A DNA stretch of 64,000 bases, from NCBI GenBank assembly GCA_965213765.1, contig OZ243926.1:62001-126000 (forward strand), in the 5' to 3' direction. Shown here piece by piece: positions 43,323-54,526 of this stretch. The notes under the pieces were generated by a model. That model did no database searches, was not told the DNA's origin, and saw nothing but the letters and a program-made list of their open reading frames with translations. Every line of letters begins with the position of its first letter. Within the stretch, counting starts at the first letter, position 1. Made by a program: the position numbers and the translations under genes. The stretch comes from JAJDXO01 sp965213765. GTDB lineage: Bacteria > Pseudomonadota > Alphaproteobacteria > Rhodospirillales > UBA2165.

Positions 43323-43341
43323 GTGGCAGGTGAATTGCCAC
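43323..43341. promoter_or_regulatory. Dyad upstream of bamE
   Basis: GTGGCA and TGCCAC are separated by seven bases, 12-30 bp before the bamE start in the divergent intergenic region. It may be an operator or a leader hairpin. The stem is only six base pairs, so chance is possible. Confidence 0.3.
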
Positions 43342-43352
43342 ACTTATTGAGA

Positions 43353-43841
43353 ATGGCTCTTGTGAAACAGAAATTTAAGCTGACGCTGATTGCGCTGGTG
43401 GCCGCTGTCCTCCTTACCGCGTGCACGCCGCGGACCGAAACCCGCGGCAATCTGCCGGACCCGGATTTGCTGGCAGAGCTCGAAATCGGTGCTCTCAATA
43501 AACGGCAGGTCGAGGAGATGTTCGGGTCGCCCTCCAGCGTTTCCACGTTCGGCAACGAGAACTGGTACTACATCAGTGAACGGACCGAGACGACCGCCTT
43601 CCTTGAGCCCGAAGTGGTCGACCGCAAAGTCGTGGTGATCAGCTTCGATGATAAAGGGGTTGTCCGTGACGTCGCCTCACTCGGCCTTGAGGACGGCCGG
43701 ATCATCGAATTGGTGGAACGCAAAACACCGACAGCCGGTCACGAGATCACCTTCCTGCAGCAGTTGTTTGGTAACCTCGGGCGATTCGAAGGCGGCGACG
43801 ATACCCCCCCCGGGGCACCCAGTCTCCCCGGCGGCAGATAG
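43353..43841 (+). CDS. bamE: Outer-membrane assembly lipoprotein BamE
   Basis: A 162-aa SmpA/OmlA lipoprotein: signal peptide with lipobox LLTAC, then the BamE domain (LLAELEIGALNKRQVEEMFGSPS, FGNENWYYIS, VISFDDKGVVRDVA). It supports BamA in inserting beta-barrel proteins into the outer membrane. ATG 43353 gives the proper signal peptide; the frame is open to 43230. The C-terminal tail (DDTPPGAPSLPGG) is disordered. Confidence 0.92.
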   Translation: MALVKQKFKLTLIALVAAVLLTACTPRTETRGNLPDPDLLAELEIGALNKRQVEEMFGSPSSVSTFGNENWYYISERTETTAFLEPEVVDRKVVVISFDDKGVVRDVASLGLEDGRIIELVERKTPTAGHEITFLQQLFGNLGRFEGGDDTPPGAPSLPGGR

Positions 43842-43860
43842 CCAAACACTGGACCATTTC

Positions 43861-43895
43861 GAAGAAAAAGGCCGTGAGGCTGCTGCCCCACGGCC
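43861..43895 (-). terminator. Rho-independent terminator of hppA
   Basis: Read on the minus strand, a GGCCGTG/CACGGCC stem (loop about 12 bases, partly pairing) is followed by TTTTTCTTC, 24 bases past the hppA stop. On the plus strand no T-tract follows, so it mainly ends hppA transcripts. Confidence 0.8.
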
Positions 43896-43918
43896 TTGGC
43901 TTCGTCAGTTGTGGTGAT

Positions 43919-46018
<2,100 letters not shown>

Positions 46019-46540
46019 GGTCGGGTCAACCTTTATGTGATGCGTAACTCTTGGGCTTGGCTCGGATCGGCGCAGCCGTCAAAATTCGTATCCTCCGAAC
46101 GGGGCAGCCTGAAAAGCGGGGGGAAAATGCCAGAACCGCCCTCAGAAGGCAACCGCGGTCCGGAACAGATCAAAATTGGCTAATTTAGCGCGAAATCGGA
46201 CCCTGCCGGACGGGTCGACCGATCGCCGATTGGATCGGCAGATTGTCGATCAAACCCTTGCCTATGGCGCGATCCGCGATGATTGCCGGGCGCCGCTCGA
46301 TGAGATCCGCCTCCAATCGCCGCTTGTCGCGCAACAGGCGCGGCGGGTAGCCATGAAGGCCGCCGACGAAGGCGCCGCTCACCCGAGGGAGCATTTTATT
46401 GAGCCGCGATTCTTTGCCCGCGGCGGTATCCGGCTGGACCTGGAGCTGGACCGTTCCTGCGACACGGTCGCCCTCAAAAAGCCGGAATAACGAACGGATC
46501 CATATTGACTAACCGCGGCGGCTCGCGGCTTGGCCCGAAA
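46019..46540. other. 522-bp stretch upstream of hppA
   Basis: The first ~150 bp are the hppA promoter region. A plus-strand frame (46176-46490, TTG start, 104 codons) reads ...PLDEIRLQSPLVAQQARRVA and FIEPRFFARGGIRLDLELD. The layout (DEIR, then P-x-x-x-x-x-P-F-x-R-G) recalls the C-terminal end of LacI-type sensor domains, but the match is weak. It may be a gene remnant. Confidence 0.3.
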
Positions 46541-46678
46541 TCAGCGGGCGCCCCCGCCTCCTCGGCGATCCCCGGCTTCCGGAGTCTTGGGAGCAAACGG
46601 CCCGGGCTCCATTTGCTGCATGACCGTCACCGCCGCGCCCGCCGGCATGACAAGGACGGCGATGATGACGACGGGCAT
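46541..46678 (-). CDS. Possible small membrane-anchored or exported peptide (45 aa)
   Basis: A short frame downstream of thiL: MPVVIIAVLVMPAGAAVTVM is a hydrophobic N-terminal helix or signal peptide, and the rest is proline/glycine/arginine-rich (PGPFAPKTPEAGDRRGGGGA). Codon usage is GC-rich at third positions. No ribosome-binding site is evident and no family was recognised, so this is tentative. Confidence 0.3.
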   Translation of the reverse strand: MPVVIIAVLVMPAGAAVTVMQQMEPGPFAPKTPEAGDRRGGGGAR

Positions 46679-46746
46679 TCGGGGCGAATTTGTTCCCTTG
46701 GGTTCTCCGCGGGACGAGGACGCGCCTCAAACCCCACACGATCAAA

Positions 46747-47730
46747 CTAGAAATGTCGATATCCCGCGGACCTGATCGCGGTGCTGTTACCGGCATGATC
46801 AAGTACGCGAAGTTCGCTCCCGGGTTCGATGGCGCCGATCTTGGTTATACGGAGCGCCAATTGTTCGGCGAGTGCGCTGATTTCGCTCTCCGCTGCGGGT
46901 GGCGCGGAGAATAGGAGTTCGTAATCATCGCCGTCCGTGATCAGCCGGGTCAGCCATGCCGGATCATCCGCCGCCAGCCGGACCCCGATTTCCGACAGCG
47001 GGACGGCCGGCAATTCGACAACGGCACCGGTCGAGGATTGTTCACATATATGGCCAAGGTCGGCGACCAGACCGTCCGAAACGTCAATGGTGCCGGTGGC
47101 CAGCCCAAAGAGTGCGTTCCCGAGAGCAATGCGCGGCTCGGGCAATCGATAGGCGGATATGGCGGCCGCGTTGAGCGAAGCGTCGTCGATCGACAGCTCA
47201 TCCCGGAGTACCCGAAGTCCAAGACCGGCATCACCGATGGTACCGGACACCCAGATGTCGTCACCGGCACGGGCGCCTCCCCGGGTCAGTTCCCTTCCCT
47301 CGCCGACTTCGCCGATGGCCGTAACGTTGAGGGTCGTTGCCCCCGGCGCGGCGACGGTGTCACCGCCGATCAGTGTCACGCCGAAGCGTTGCTGATCGTC
47401 GGCGAGGCCCGACGCGAAGACCGCCACCCATTTTTCATCCCGGTCCTGGCCCAGCGCCAGCGCCAGCGTGTAGGCGCGGGGCGCGGCTCCCATGGAGGCG
47501 AGATCGGAGAGATTAACCCGCAGGGCCTTCTTGGCGATTTGATCCGGTGGGTCATCGGGGAGGAAGTGGACACCCTCGGCAATCGTGTCGGCCGTCACGA
47601 CGAATGAATGCCCGTCCGCCGGTTTGATTACGGCGGCATCGTCACCCAGGCCCAAGGCTCCCGGTTCGCCGGCGGCTAGGGGGGCGAAATAGCGGCGGAT
47701 GAGGTCGAACTCGCCCGGCGCGCCGTTCAT
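46747..47730 (-). CDS. thiL: Thiamine-monophosphate kinase
   Basis: A 327-aa enzyme of the PurM/ThiL fold: GEFDLIRRYFAPL at the start, the Mg/ATP site GLGDDAAVI, VNLSDLASMGAAPRAYTLALAL, GGDTVAAPG and DVSDGLVADLGHI. It phosphorylates thiamine phosphate to the diphosphate cofactor. ATG 47730 is one base after the nusB stop; nusB-thiL is a conserved pair. Confidence 0.94.
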   Translation of the reverse strand: MNGAPGEFDLIRRYFAPLAAGEPGALGLGDDAAVIKPADGHSFVVTADTIAEGVHFLPDDPPDQIAKKALRVNLSDLASMGAAPRAYTLALALGQDRDEKWVAVFASGLADDQQRFGVTLIGGDTVAAPGATTLNVTAIGEVGEGRELTRGGARAGDDIWVSGTIGDAGLGLRVLRDELSIDDASLNAAAISAYRLPEPRIALGNALFGLATGTIDVSDGLVADLGHICEQSSTGAVVELPAVPLSEIGVRLAADDPAWLTRLITDGDDYELLFSAPPAAESEISALAEQLALRITKIGAIEPGSELRVLDHAGNSTAIRSAGYRHF

Positions 47731-47731
47731 G

Positions 47732-48226
47732 TCACTTTGCATCCATCTCGGCGCCCCGCAACACGCGCGCAAGCCGGTCGAGCACTCCGTTGACCAGCGC
47801 AGGTTCTCCCTCGCTGAAAAACGCGTGGGCCATGTTGAGGTATTCGTTGACCACGACCTTTGCGGGGACATCCCGCATTTCGTAGAGTTCGAACGCCGCC
47901 GCGCGGAGGAGGTTGCGGAGCAGAACGTCAAGGCGGTCAGGCGTCCGTTGTCCATCCAATGAGCCGGCAATCATCTCGTCGAGTTTCGCTGCATCTCCCG
48001 AGACGCCACGGACGATTTTCTTGAACTTCGGTTTGTCCGGTTGCGCGTTGGCAGCGGCTTCGGGAATTTCAGTCCATCGATTGCTCACCACGTCGAGGAC
48101 CACGTCGTCGAGCTTGGCGTGCGAGATTTCCATCTCGTAAAGGGCTTGAACGGCGGCCAGACGGGCGGCCTGGGTTGCCCCGGTACCTTGTCCAGCCTTG
48201 TTGCGGGGGGGTGCGGATGCGGTCAT
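47732..48226 (-). CDS. nusB: Transcription antitermination factor NusB
   Basis: A 164-aa all-helical RNA-binding protein: ARLAAVQALYEMEISHAKLDDVV near the start, and RNLLRAAAFELYEMRDVPAKVVVNEYLNMAHAF, the family core. It acts with NusE in rRNA transcription antitermination. Confidence 0.95.
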   Translation of the reverse strand: MTASAPPRNKAGQGTGATQAARLAAVQALYEMEISHAKLDDVVLDVVSNRWTEIPEAAANAQPDKPKFKKIVRGVSGDAAKLDEMIAGSLDGQRTPDRLDVLLRNLLRAAAFELYEMRDVPAKVVVNEYLNMAHAFFSEGEPALVNGVLDRLARVLRGAEMDAK

Positions 48227-48247
48227 CTGACGGTCCGGCCCCTCGTC

Positions 48248-48697
48248 TTACGGGCTGACCGGCCGGTGGATGCGTTTGATTTCGGCCATCCGGAGGCACG
48301 CGGCGGCTGCTCTGCCCCCAATATCCCGCTGGTCAGGATCGGCACGTTCCCACGCCTGGTCCTGGTTTTCGCAGGTCAGGATGCCGAACCCATGGGCAGC
48401 CCGTTCCAGCGTGCTGAAATCCATCAACGCGCGGCTCACCTCCCGGCAGATATGATCGTAGTGATCCGTCTCGCCCCGGATGACACAGCCGAGAGAGAGG
48501 AATCCCAAATAATCCGGGTCGGCATCGTAGGCCATCCGCATGGCGGCGGGGATTTCGAAAACCCCGGGAACGTCGATCCGTTCCGACGCGATCCCGGCCT
48601 TGTCGAATTCGGCCTCCGCGCCGGCGGTCAGCGCATCGGCAATTTCGGCGTAGAAGCGCGCCTCGACGATCAAAACCCGGCCGGCCTCAGCTGCCAT
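48248..48697 (-). CDS. ribH: 6,7-dimethyl-8-ribityllumazine synthase
   Basis: A 149-aa lumazine synthase: RVLIVEARFYAEIADAL, VPGVFEIPAAM, GCVIRGETDHYDHI and FGILTCENQDQAWERAD. It condenses the ribitylaminopyrimidine with dihydroxybutanone phosphate. It overlaps ribB by 11 bp. Confidence 0.95.
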   Translation of the reverse strand: MAAEAGRVLIVEARFYAEIADALTAGAEAEFDKAGIASERIDVPGVFEIPAAMRMAYDADPDYLGFLSLGCVIRGETDHYDHICREVSRALMDFSTLERAAHGFGILTCENQDQAWERADPDQRDIGGRAAAACLRMAEIKRIHRPVSP

Positions 48698-49832
48698 AAA
48701 AGTCTTCCCCGACCGGGATACCCTCGTTGATGCTGATTTTCAGCGGTTTCCGGCCGACCACCGTCAAACCGAAGCCATCCAATCCGACGATGGTTCTCTG
48801 GGAGTTGGACAGCAGCACCATTTCCCTGACGCCCAAGTCCAAGAGGATCTGCGCGCCGATGCCGTAGTCACGCAAATTCGGTGACGAGGGCGATTGAGTT
48901 TCCAGGGTGGTGCGTATGCGGTCCGAAAGGACGGTATTGCTGGCATTTCGGATCATCACGATGACCCCCCGCCCCTCCGCCTCGATCATCTCCATGGCGA
49001 GGTGGAGCTCCAGGGTCTTCTCGGCGCTGAAGATGTCATCGAACACGTTGAAGGCATGCATCCGGACCATAACCGGGCCGGGCGTCGACGGATCTCCCTT
49101 GACCAGCGCCAGCTGCTCCACGTCGTTGGCCGTATCCCGGTAGACGATGGTGCGGAATTCATGGCCGGAGATCGTCTTCAGCGGCGCCTCGATACCCGGC
49201 TTGACGATGCGATCATGCTTCAGCCGGTAGGCAATGAGGTCGGCGATGGTGGCGATTTTGAGGCCGTGGCGCTGGGCGAACGGCACCAAATCGGGCATCC
49301 GCGCCATGGTGCCGTCTTCCTTCATTATCTCGCAGACCACCCCCGACGGCGTCAGTCCGGCGAGCCGCGCGACATCGACGGCCGCCTCCGTATGGCCGGC
49401 GCGCGCCAGAACGCCGCCGTCACGCGCCATAAGCGGGAAGACGTGCCCGGGGCTGACGATGTCGTCTTTCCCTTTCGACGAGTCGATGGCCGTGGCGATG
49501 GTCCGGGCCCGGTCCGGCGCCGAAATTCCCGTGCTGATCCCGTCCCGAGCCTCGATGGATACCGTGAATGCCGTCTGATGTCGGGACAGGTTGTCGCTGG
49601 TCATCAACGGCAGACCCAGGTCTCCTACCCGATCGGCTGTCATGGCGAGACAGATCAATCCCCGGCCGTGGGTCGCCATGAAGTTAATCGCGTCGGGCGT
49701 CGCCATTTGCGCCGGGACAATGAGGTCGCCTTCGTTCTCCCGCTCCTCTTCATCGGTCAGGATGAACATTTTGCCGTTGCGGGCGTCCTCGATGATCTCC
49801 TCGATCGAAGACAGGTATTCGGTGTCGGACAC
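48687..49832 (-). CDS. ribB: 3,4-dihydroxy-2-butanone-4-phosphate synthase with degenerate GTP cyclohydrolase II domain
   Basis: A 381-aa RibBA-type protein. The RibB half is canonical: DEEERENEGDLIVPA, THGRGLICLAM, HVFPLMARDGGVLARAGHTEAAVD. The RibA half keeps the fold (TISGHEFRTIVYRDT, DYGIGAQILLDLGVREM) but the zinc cysteines of the C-x-T-G-D...C-D-C-G motif are missing (VRMHAFNVFDDIF), so GTP cyclohydrolase activity is unlikely. Another GTP cyclohydrolase II would be expected elsewhere. GTG 49832 gives MSDTEYLSSIEEII with AAGGA upstream. Confidence 0.9.
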   Translation of the reverse strand: MSDTEYLSSIEEIIEDARNGKMFILTDEEERENEGDLIVPAQMATPDAINFMATHGRGLICLAMTADRVGDLGLPLMTSDNLSRHQTAFTVSIEARDGISTGISAPDRARTIATAIDSSKGKDDIVSPGHVFPLMARDGGVLARAGHTEAAVDVARLAGLTPSGVVCEIMKEDGTMARMPDLVPFAQRHGLKIATIADLIAYRLKHDRIVKPGIEAPLKTISGHEFRTIVYRDTANDVEQLALVKGDPSTPGPVMVRMHAFNVFDDIFSAEKTLELHLAMEMIEAEGRGVIVMIRNASNTVLSDRIRTTLETQSPSSPNLRDYGIGAQILLDLGVREMVLLSNSQRTIVGLDGFGLTVVGRKPLKISINEGIPVGEDFYGS

Positions 49833-49836
49833 GGGG

Positions 49837-50424
49837 CTAATCCTTTCCCAGGAGGCGCGCAACATAGCGTGCCAGAAGGTCGATTTCCAGGTTCACGAGA
49901 TCGCCCTCTTTTCGGGTCCCGAAGGTGGTTACGGACTGGGTGTGGGGAATAATGTTCACCTCAAACCAATCGTCGCCGACTTCGTTGACGGTCAATGAAA
50001 CACCGTCGACGGTGACCGAGCCTTTTTGCGCAACGTAGTGCTTCAGGTCGTCCGGCACCCGAATTCGAAAACAGGCCGAATCGGAGACCGGCGTAACCGA
50101 AAGAATTTCGCCGATCCCGTCCACGTGGCCGAGCACCATATGGCCGCCCAGTTCGTCGTCGGCCCGCAATGGCCGTTCGAAGTTGACCGGCGTCTCCTCG
50201 GTCCAGCGGCCAAGCGTGGTGACCCGAAGCGTCTCGCCCGATACGGTCGCGGCAAACCAGCCCTCGCCCTTTTCGGTTACCGTCAGGCACGCACCGGAGC
50301 AGGCGATGGAGGCCCCGATCTCGACGGCGGTCATGTCGTAGCCGGTTTCGAACTCGAACCGGGCGTCTTCTCCGGCCTCCACGGAACGCACTTTGCCAAG
50401 ATCGGTCACGATGCCGGTAAACAT
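49837..50424 (-). CDS. ribE: Riboflavin synthase, alpha chain
   Basis: A 195-aa protein with two lumazine-binding repeats: MFTGIVTDLGKVRSVE with SIACSGACLTVTE, and HMVLGHVDGIGEIL with KGSVTVDGVSLTVNEV. It dismutates two lumazines to riboflavin and the pyrimidine. Genes ribD-ribE-ribB-ribH run in pathway order on one strand. Confidence 0.94.
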   Translation of the reverse strand: MFTGIVTDLGKVRSVEAGEDARFEFETGYDMTAVEIGASIACSGACLTVTEKGEGWFAATVSGETLRVTTLGRWTEETPVNFERPLRADDELGGHMVLGHVDGIGEILSVTPVSDSACFRIRVPDDLKHYVAQKGSVTVDGVSLTVNEVGDDWFEVNIIPHTQSVTTFGTRKEGDLVNLEIDLLARYVARLLGKD

Positions 50425-50433
50425 GCAGCCATT

Positions 50434-51534
50434 CTAGTTGGTTGCCACGCCGTCAATCAGCGCGGCATAGGTTTCCTTGATGTCCTTCCCGACGGCCTCG
50501 ACGTCAATAAGCTTGAAGCCGGGGGCGCGGGTCATTTCCTCCAGCCCGAGGGGCCCATATTGGGCCAGTGCATCTCCGCCCATCGCCGTCGGGCCTCGAA
50601 ACACCACCAGACGGTCGACCAGACCGGCGTCGAGAAACGATGCTGCGACACCGGCGCCGCCCTCGATCAACACCCGCGTTAGTCCACGCGCCGCGAGAGC
50701 CTCGGCCGCGGACCCGGGATCGGCCCCTGAGCCGGAACTGGAGGGAGGCACCTGTATCACTTCGGCGCCACGTTCCTCATACGGCGTCAGTTCCGCCTCG
50801 GATTTGCCGTCCACCGTGATGATCCACGGTGGCGCTTCCGGCGCGCCTTGAACCAGATTGCAGTCGAGCGGTGTCCGCAGGTTTGAATCGAGGACGATGC
50901 GCGCTTGGCGCCCGACCTGGATGCCGGGCAGCCGGCAGGTCAATTGGGGATCGTCGGCGAGCACGGTTCCGATGCCGACCAGCGTCGCGTCGTGATCAAG
51001 CCGCATTTGGTGTGCGGCCGCGCGCGCATCCTCCCCGGTGATCCACTTGCTTTCCCCCGACGCCAGAGCGATCCGTCCGTCGATGCTGGTTGCGGATTTG
51101 AGCGTAAACAATGGCCGCGACCGTGTCCGAGCCAGCAGGTAGCCGGCATTCAGATCGGCCGCCATCTGCTCGCAGCACCCCTGCTCGACTGATATGCCGG
51201 CCTCCCGCAGGCGTTCATGTCCGCCTCCGTCAACCCGGGCATCCGGGTCGCCGATTGCCGATACGACACGGGAGATTCCAGCATTTATCAACGCTTCCGC
51301 ACAGGGGGGCGTCTCGCCGTGATGTGCACAGGGTTCCAGCGTCACGTAGGCCGTCGCGCCTTCGGCAGCGGGCCCGGCGCGCCGCAACGCCTCGGTTTCC
51401 GCGTGCGGCCGCCCGCCCGGCCGGGTCCAGCCGCGGCCAACGACCAAACCATCCTTGACGATGACGCACCCGACGGCGGGATTGGGCCATACGTTGCCCA
51501 GTCCCCGCCGGGCCAGCGAAAGAGCGGCCCGCAT
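50434..51534 (-). CDS. ribD: Bifunctional riboflavin deaminase/reductase RibD
   Basis: About 366 aa. The N-terminal zinc deaminase has HAETEALRRAG and LEPCAHHGETPPC; the C-terminal reductase has TLKSATSIDGRIALASGESKWITG, DPQLTCRLPG and VLIEGGAGVAASFLDAGLVD. It converts diaminohydroxyribosylaminopyrimidine phosphate to the ribityl form. ATG 51534 (MRAALSLARRGLG) is chosen since the frame extends into nrdR; an upstream non-ATG start of ~10 codons cannot be excluded. Confidence 0.92.
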   Translation of the reverse strand: MRAALSLARRGLGNVWPNPAVGCVIVKDGLVVGRGWTRPGGRPHAETEALRRAGPAAEGATAYVTLEPCAHHGETPPCAEALINAGISRVVSAIGDPDARVDGGGHERLREAGISVEQGCCEQMAADLNAGYLLARTRSRPLFTLKSATSIDGRIALASGESKWITGEDARAAAHQMRLDHDATLVGIGTVLADDPQLTCRLPGIQVGRQARIVLDSNLRTPLDCNLVQGAPEAPPWIITVDGKSEAELTPYEERGAEVIQVPPSSSGSGADPGSAAEALAARGLTRVLIEGGAGVAASFLDAGLVDRLVVFRGPTAMGGDALAQYGPLGLEEMTRAPGFKLIDVEAVGKDIKETYAALIDGVATN

Positions 51535-51574
51535 GTACGAAACGTCTTGGGAGGTAAAGGCGCGATTTCCCGCT

Positions 51575-52027
51575 TTATTCGTCGCCCAATGTTCCGACGA
51601 AATCCTCGAAATCCTTTGCTTCGCGGAAGTTCCGATAGACCGAGGCAAACCTGACGTAGGCCACCTTATCCAAGTCGGCGAGAACGTCCATAACGATCTC
51701 ACCGATGACCTTGGAGGGCACTTCGGTTTCTCCCAGGCTCTCCAGCCGCCGCTGGATGGAATTGACGATGCGTTCAATCTGATCCTCGTCAACAGGGCGT
51801 TTTTGTAGCGCGACCCGCAGGGACCGGGTGATCTTTTCGCGATCGAAGAGTTCTTTTTTGCCGTCCTTCTTGACCACGCTGATCTCGCGCAGCTGAACGC
51901 GCTCGAATGTCGTCCACCGGGCGCCGCATTCAGGGCATGATCGTCTCCGGCGGATCGCCGAATTGTCCTCGGTGGGACGGGAGTCCTTCACCTGGGTGTC
52001 GTTATGACCGCAAAATGGGCAACGCAT
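51575..52027 (-). CDS. nrdR: Transcriptional repressor NrdR
   Basis: A 150-aa zinc-ribbon/ATP-cone regulator. The zinc site is CPFCGHNDTQVKDSRP...CPECGARWTTFERV; the ATP-cone begins KKDGKKELFDREKITRSL. It represses ribonucleotide reductase genes in response to ATP/dATP. It lies between glyA and ribD, as usual. Confidence 0.96.
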   Translation of the reverse strand: MRCPFCGHNDTQVKDSRPTEDNSAIRRRRSCPECGARWTTFERVQLREISVVKKDGKKELFDREKITRSLRVALQKRPVDEDQIERIVNSIQRRLESLGETEVPSKVIGEIVMDVLADLDKVAYVRFASVYRNFREAKDFEDFVGTLGDE

Positions 52028-52062
52028 GATTTAAAACCCCCTGAAGGCCTAGGCGCTAACAG

Positions 52063-53376
52063 TTAGAAGCCCGGATAAATTGGGAAGCGGGCGCACAGTT
52101 CGGAAACCTCGGCTCGGACCCGCTTCTCGACGGCTTCATTCCCTTCGGGTCCGTTCTCGGCAAGACCGTCGAGAACTTCGGCGATGAGTTCACCGACCTG
52201 GCGGAACTCACCGGGACCAAACCCGCGGGTTGTTCCGGCCGGTGTCCCCAGTCGAATGCCTGAGGTGACCGTCGGCTTCTCCGGGTCGAAGGGAATGGCG
52301 TTTTTGTTGCAGGTAATCCCTGCCCGTTCGAGACTGTTTTCGGTGATGTCGCCGGTCAGCCCCTTGGGCCGCAAATCCACCAGCATCAGGTGGGTATCGG
52401 TGCCGCCGGAGACGATGTCGCATCCCCGCTCGGACAGGGCGGACGCCAGTGTCTTGGCGTTCTCGACAACGGCCTGGGCGTAGCTCTTGAAGTCGGGACG
52501 CAGGGCCTCGCCAAAGGCAACGGCTTTGGCCGCGATCACATGCATCAGCGGCCCGCCCTGCAGGCCCGGGAAGATAGCCGAGTTGACCTTTTTGATGATG
52601 TCGGCGTCGTTGGTCAGGATCATGCCGCCGCGAGGCCCCCGCAGCGTCTTGTGGGTGGTCGTGGTGGCGATATGGGCGTGGGGAAACGGGCTCGGATGGA
52701 CGCCTGCCGCGACCAGACCGGCGAAATGCGCCATGTCGACCATTAGCAGGGCGCCCGCCTCATCGGCGATCGCCCGGAAGCGCTCGAAATCGATGATCCG
52801 CGGATAGGCCGAGCCGCCGGCCATGATCATCTTAGGCTGATGCTCTTTGGCCAACTCCTCGACCTCGTCGAAATCGATCAAGGCGTCCTGCTTTCTGACG
52901 CCATACTGGACGGCATTGAACCACTTACCCGACAGATTGGGTTTCGCGCCATGGGTCAGATGCCCGCCCGCCGCCAGTGACATGCCGAGGATCGTATCGC
53001 CCGGCCGCATGAGCGCCAGCATCACACCTTGATTGGCCTGGCTGCCCGAGTGCGGCTGGACGTTGGCAAACTCGCAGCCAAACAATTTTGTCGCGCGCCC
53101 GATGGCGATTTCCTCGGCGACATCCACATGCTCGCAACCACCGTAGTAGCGGCGGCCGGGGTAGCCTTCGGCATACTTATTCGTCAGAACCGACCCTTGG
53201 GCCTCCAGAACCGCGCGGGAGACAATGTTTTCGGACGCGATCAACTCAATTCGGTCCTGTTGGCGCGCAAGCTCCGCCCGAACCGCGTTGAATACATCCG
53301 GGTCGCCGTCACCGATCCCCTCCCCGAAAAACGCCGTCATCTGGGAGGCGGCCGAATTGGCGCTAGCTACAGTCAT
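52063..53376 (-). CDS. glyA: Serine hydroxymethyltransferase
   Basis: A 437-aa PLP enzyme: IELIASENIVSRAV, KYAEGYPGRRYYGGCEHVD, MADMAHFAGLVAAGVHPSP-like segment (MVDMAHFAGLVAAGVHPSPF), and the PLP lysine in TTTTHKTLRGPRGG. It interconverts serine and glycine with tetrahydrofolate. It begins the minus-strand glyA-nrdR-rib transcription unit. No glycine riboswitch was recognised in the short leader. Confidence 0.95.
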   Translation of the reverse strand: MTVASANSAASQMTAFFGEGIGDGDPDVFNAVRAELARQQDRIELIASENIVSRAVLEAQGSVLTNKYAEGYPGRRYYGGCEHVDVAEEIAIGRATKLFGCEFANVQPHSGSQANQGVMLALMRPGDTILGMSLAAGGHLTHGAKPNLSGKWFNAVQYGVRKQDALIDFDEVEELAKEHQPKMIMAGGSAYPRIIDFERFRAIADEAGALLMVDMAHFAGLVAAGVHPSPFPHAHIATTTTHKTLRGPRGGMILTNDADIIKKVNSAIFPGLQGGPLMHVIAAKAVAFGEALRPDFKSYAQAVVENAKTLASALSERGCDIVSGGTDTHLMLVDLRPKGLTGDITENSLERAGITCNKNAIPFDPEKPTVTSGIRLGTPAGTTRGFGPGEFRQVGELIAEVLDGLAENGPEGNEAVEKRVRAEVSELCARFPIYPGF

Positions 53377-53674
53377 CCAGTGAAATCCTTCCTCGGCTAT
53401 TCAGCGATGAATCCTGTGAATACAGGCCCAAAATGGCGCCATGCAATACCATATATTGGAAGGCCTTGCCAACCGAACACCAGGGGTCGCGGGGAAGCCA
53501 ATATTTGGTCGATTGGGGAAATATTTGAAAATTCGAACGGAACGGCACGCTGGAGTTGGCAAGGGACACAAAGACTAACCAGTGGGAAACCAAAGCATAA
53601 TCAATTATATGGGGCGGTTGCCGATGGAGTATTACCAACCGCCCGTCCGCGATTATTCTATTCTATTTCACTAG
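53377..53674. other. Intergenic stretch between glyA and the IS, AT-richer than its surroundings
   Basis: About 300 bp without a supported gene, containing the glyA promoter on the minus strand. A GGCGGTTG/CAACCGCC inverted repeat (53613-53643, 15-base loop) sits near the IS end. Frames on either strand look non-coding. The base composition and the adjoining IS suggest recently rearranged DNA. Confidence 0.4.
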
Positions 53675-54526
53675 GCTGCGGTGACATTTTAGGGATTCCT
53701 TTTTTGTCTTTGGTGTGATTCAACACTGGCTTTTGGAGGTTGGTGTGGAAGGCGAAGTGCTGAGAGACGATCAATGGGCGCGGCTTCGGGACTTTGTTCC
53801 TGGCGGGATGAAGGGCAAGCGTGGTCCACGCAGCGACGGGCGGCGGTTTTTCGATGCGATCCTGTGGCTGGCGCGCTCTGGTGCGCGGTGGCGTGATTTG
53901 CCGGCGGATCGGTTTGGCCCCTATCAGACGGTGAAGCGGCGCTACTACCGCTGGATCGAGGCGGGTGTGTTTGACCGCATCTTCGAGGCTGTCGCGGATG
54001 ATCCGGACTTGGAATGGCTGGCGATCGACGCCACCATCGTCCGGGCCCAGGCCCAAGCCGCCGGCGGGCGGCGAAAAAGGGGGGACCGCAAGCCCAGGCT
54101 CTCGGCCGGTCCCGGGGCGGGTTCGGCACAAAAATCCACGCCGTCGTCGATGCGTTAGGCCTGCCAGTGCGCTTCGATCTCGGGCCAGGACAACAAAACG
54201 ACATGGTCCCCGCCCACAACCTCATCCAGGGCCTGGCCGCGGGCCACGTCCTCGCGGACCGCGCCTACGACGCCGACAGCCTGCATGACCTGATCTATGA
54301 GCAAGGCGGTGAGCCCGTCATCCCACCGCGCCGGCATCGCAAATACCAGCACAGCTATGACCGCATCGCCTATAAACAGCGCTGGGGCGTCGAAGGCTTT
54401 TTCGCCAAGCTCAAGCAATGGCGGCGCATCGCAACACGCTACGACAAACTTGCCGCCCACTTCCTCGGCTTCATCAAACTCGCAAGTATCATGCTCTGGC
54501 TTAAATAATTAAATTGTCACCACAGC
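53675..54526 (+). mobile_element. IS5-family (IS427-like) insertion sequence, intact copy (852 bp)
   Basis: Same element as at 2947-3797, in the opposite orientation. The ends are GCTGCGGTGACA and, reverse-complemented, GCTGTGGTGACA; CTAG lies on both sides (53671-53674, 54527-54530). It contains orfA and orfB in the arrangement needed for a -1 frameshift. It ends 90 bp before the mucR start, so it could separate mucR from its promoter or supply a new one. Confidence 0.92.
53715..54508 (+). CDS. IS427-like transposase made by -1 frameshift (orfA 53715-54158, orfB to 54508)
   Basis: OrfA starts MIQHWLLEVGVEGEVLRDDQ and bears the first catalytic D (WLAIDATIVRAQ). OrfB lies in the -1 frame and bears D (LADRAYDADSL) and E (RWGVEGFFAKLKQW). 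A purine run CGAAAAAGGGGGGAC (54072-54086) lies where the two frames overlap and is the likely slip site, though it is not the classic A6G heptamer. Fused, the product is about 264 aa, with the DDE core complete. It can probably act on both copies. Confidence 0.88.

Noticed and set aside
53377..53470. Glycine riboswitch before glyA
   Set aside because: No tandem glycine-aptamer core seen in the leader on the minus strand.
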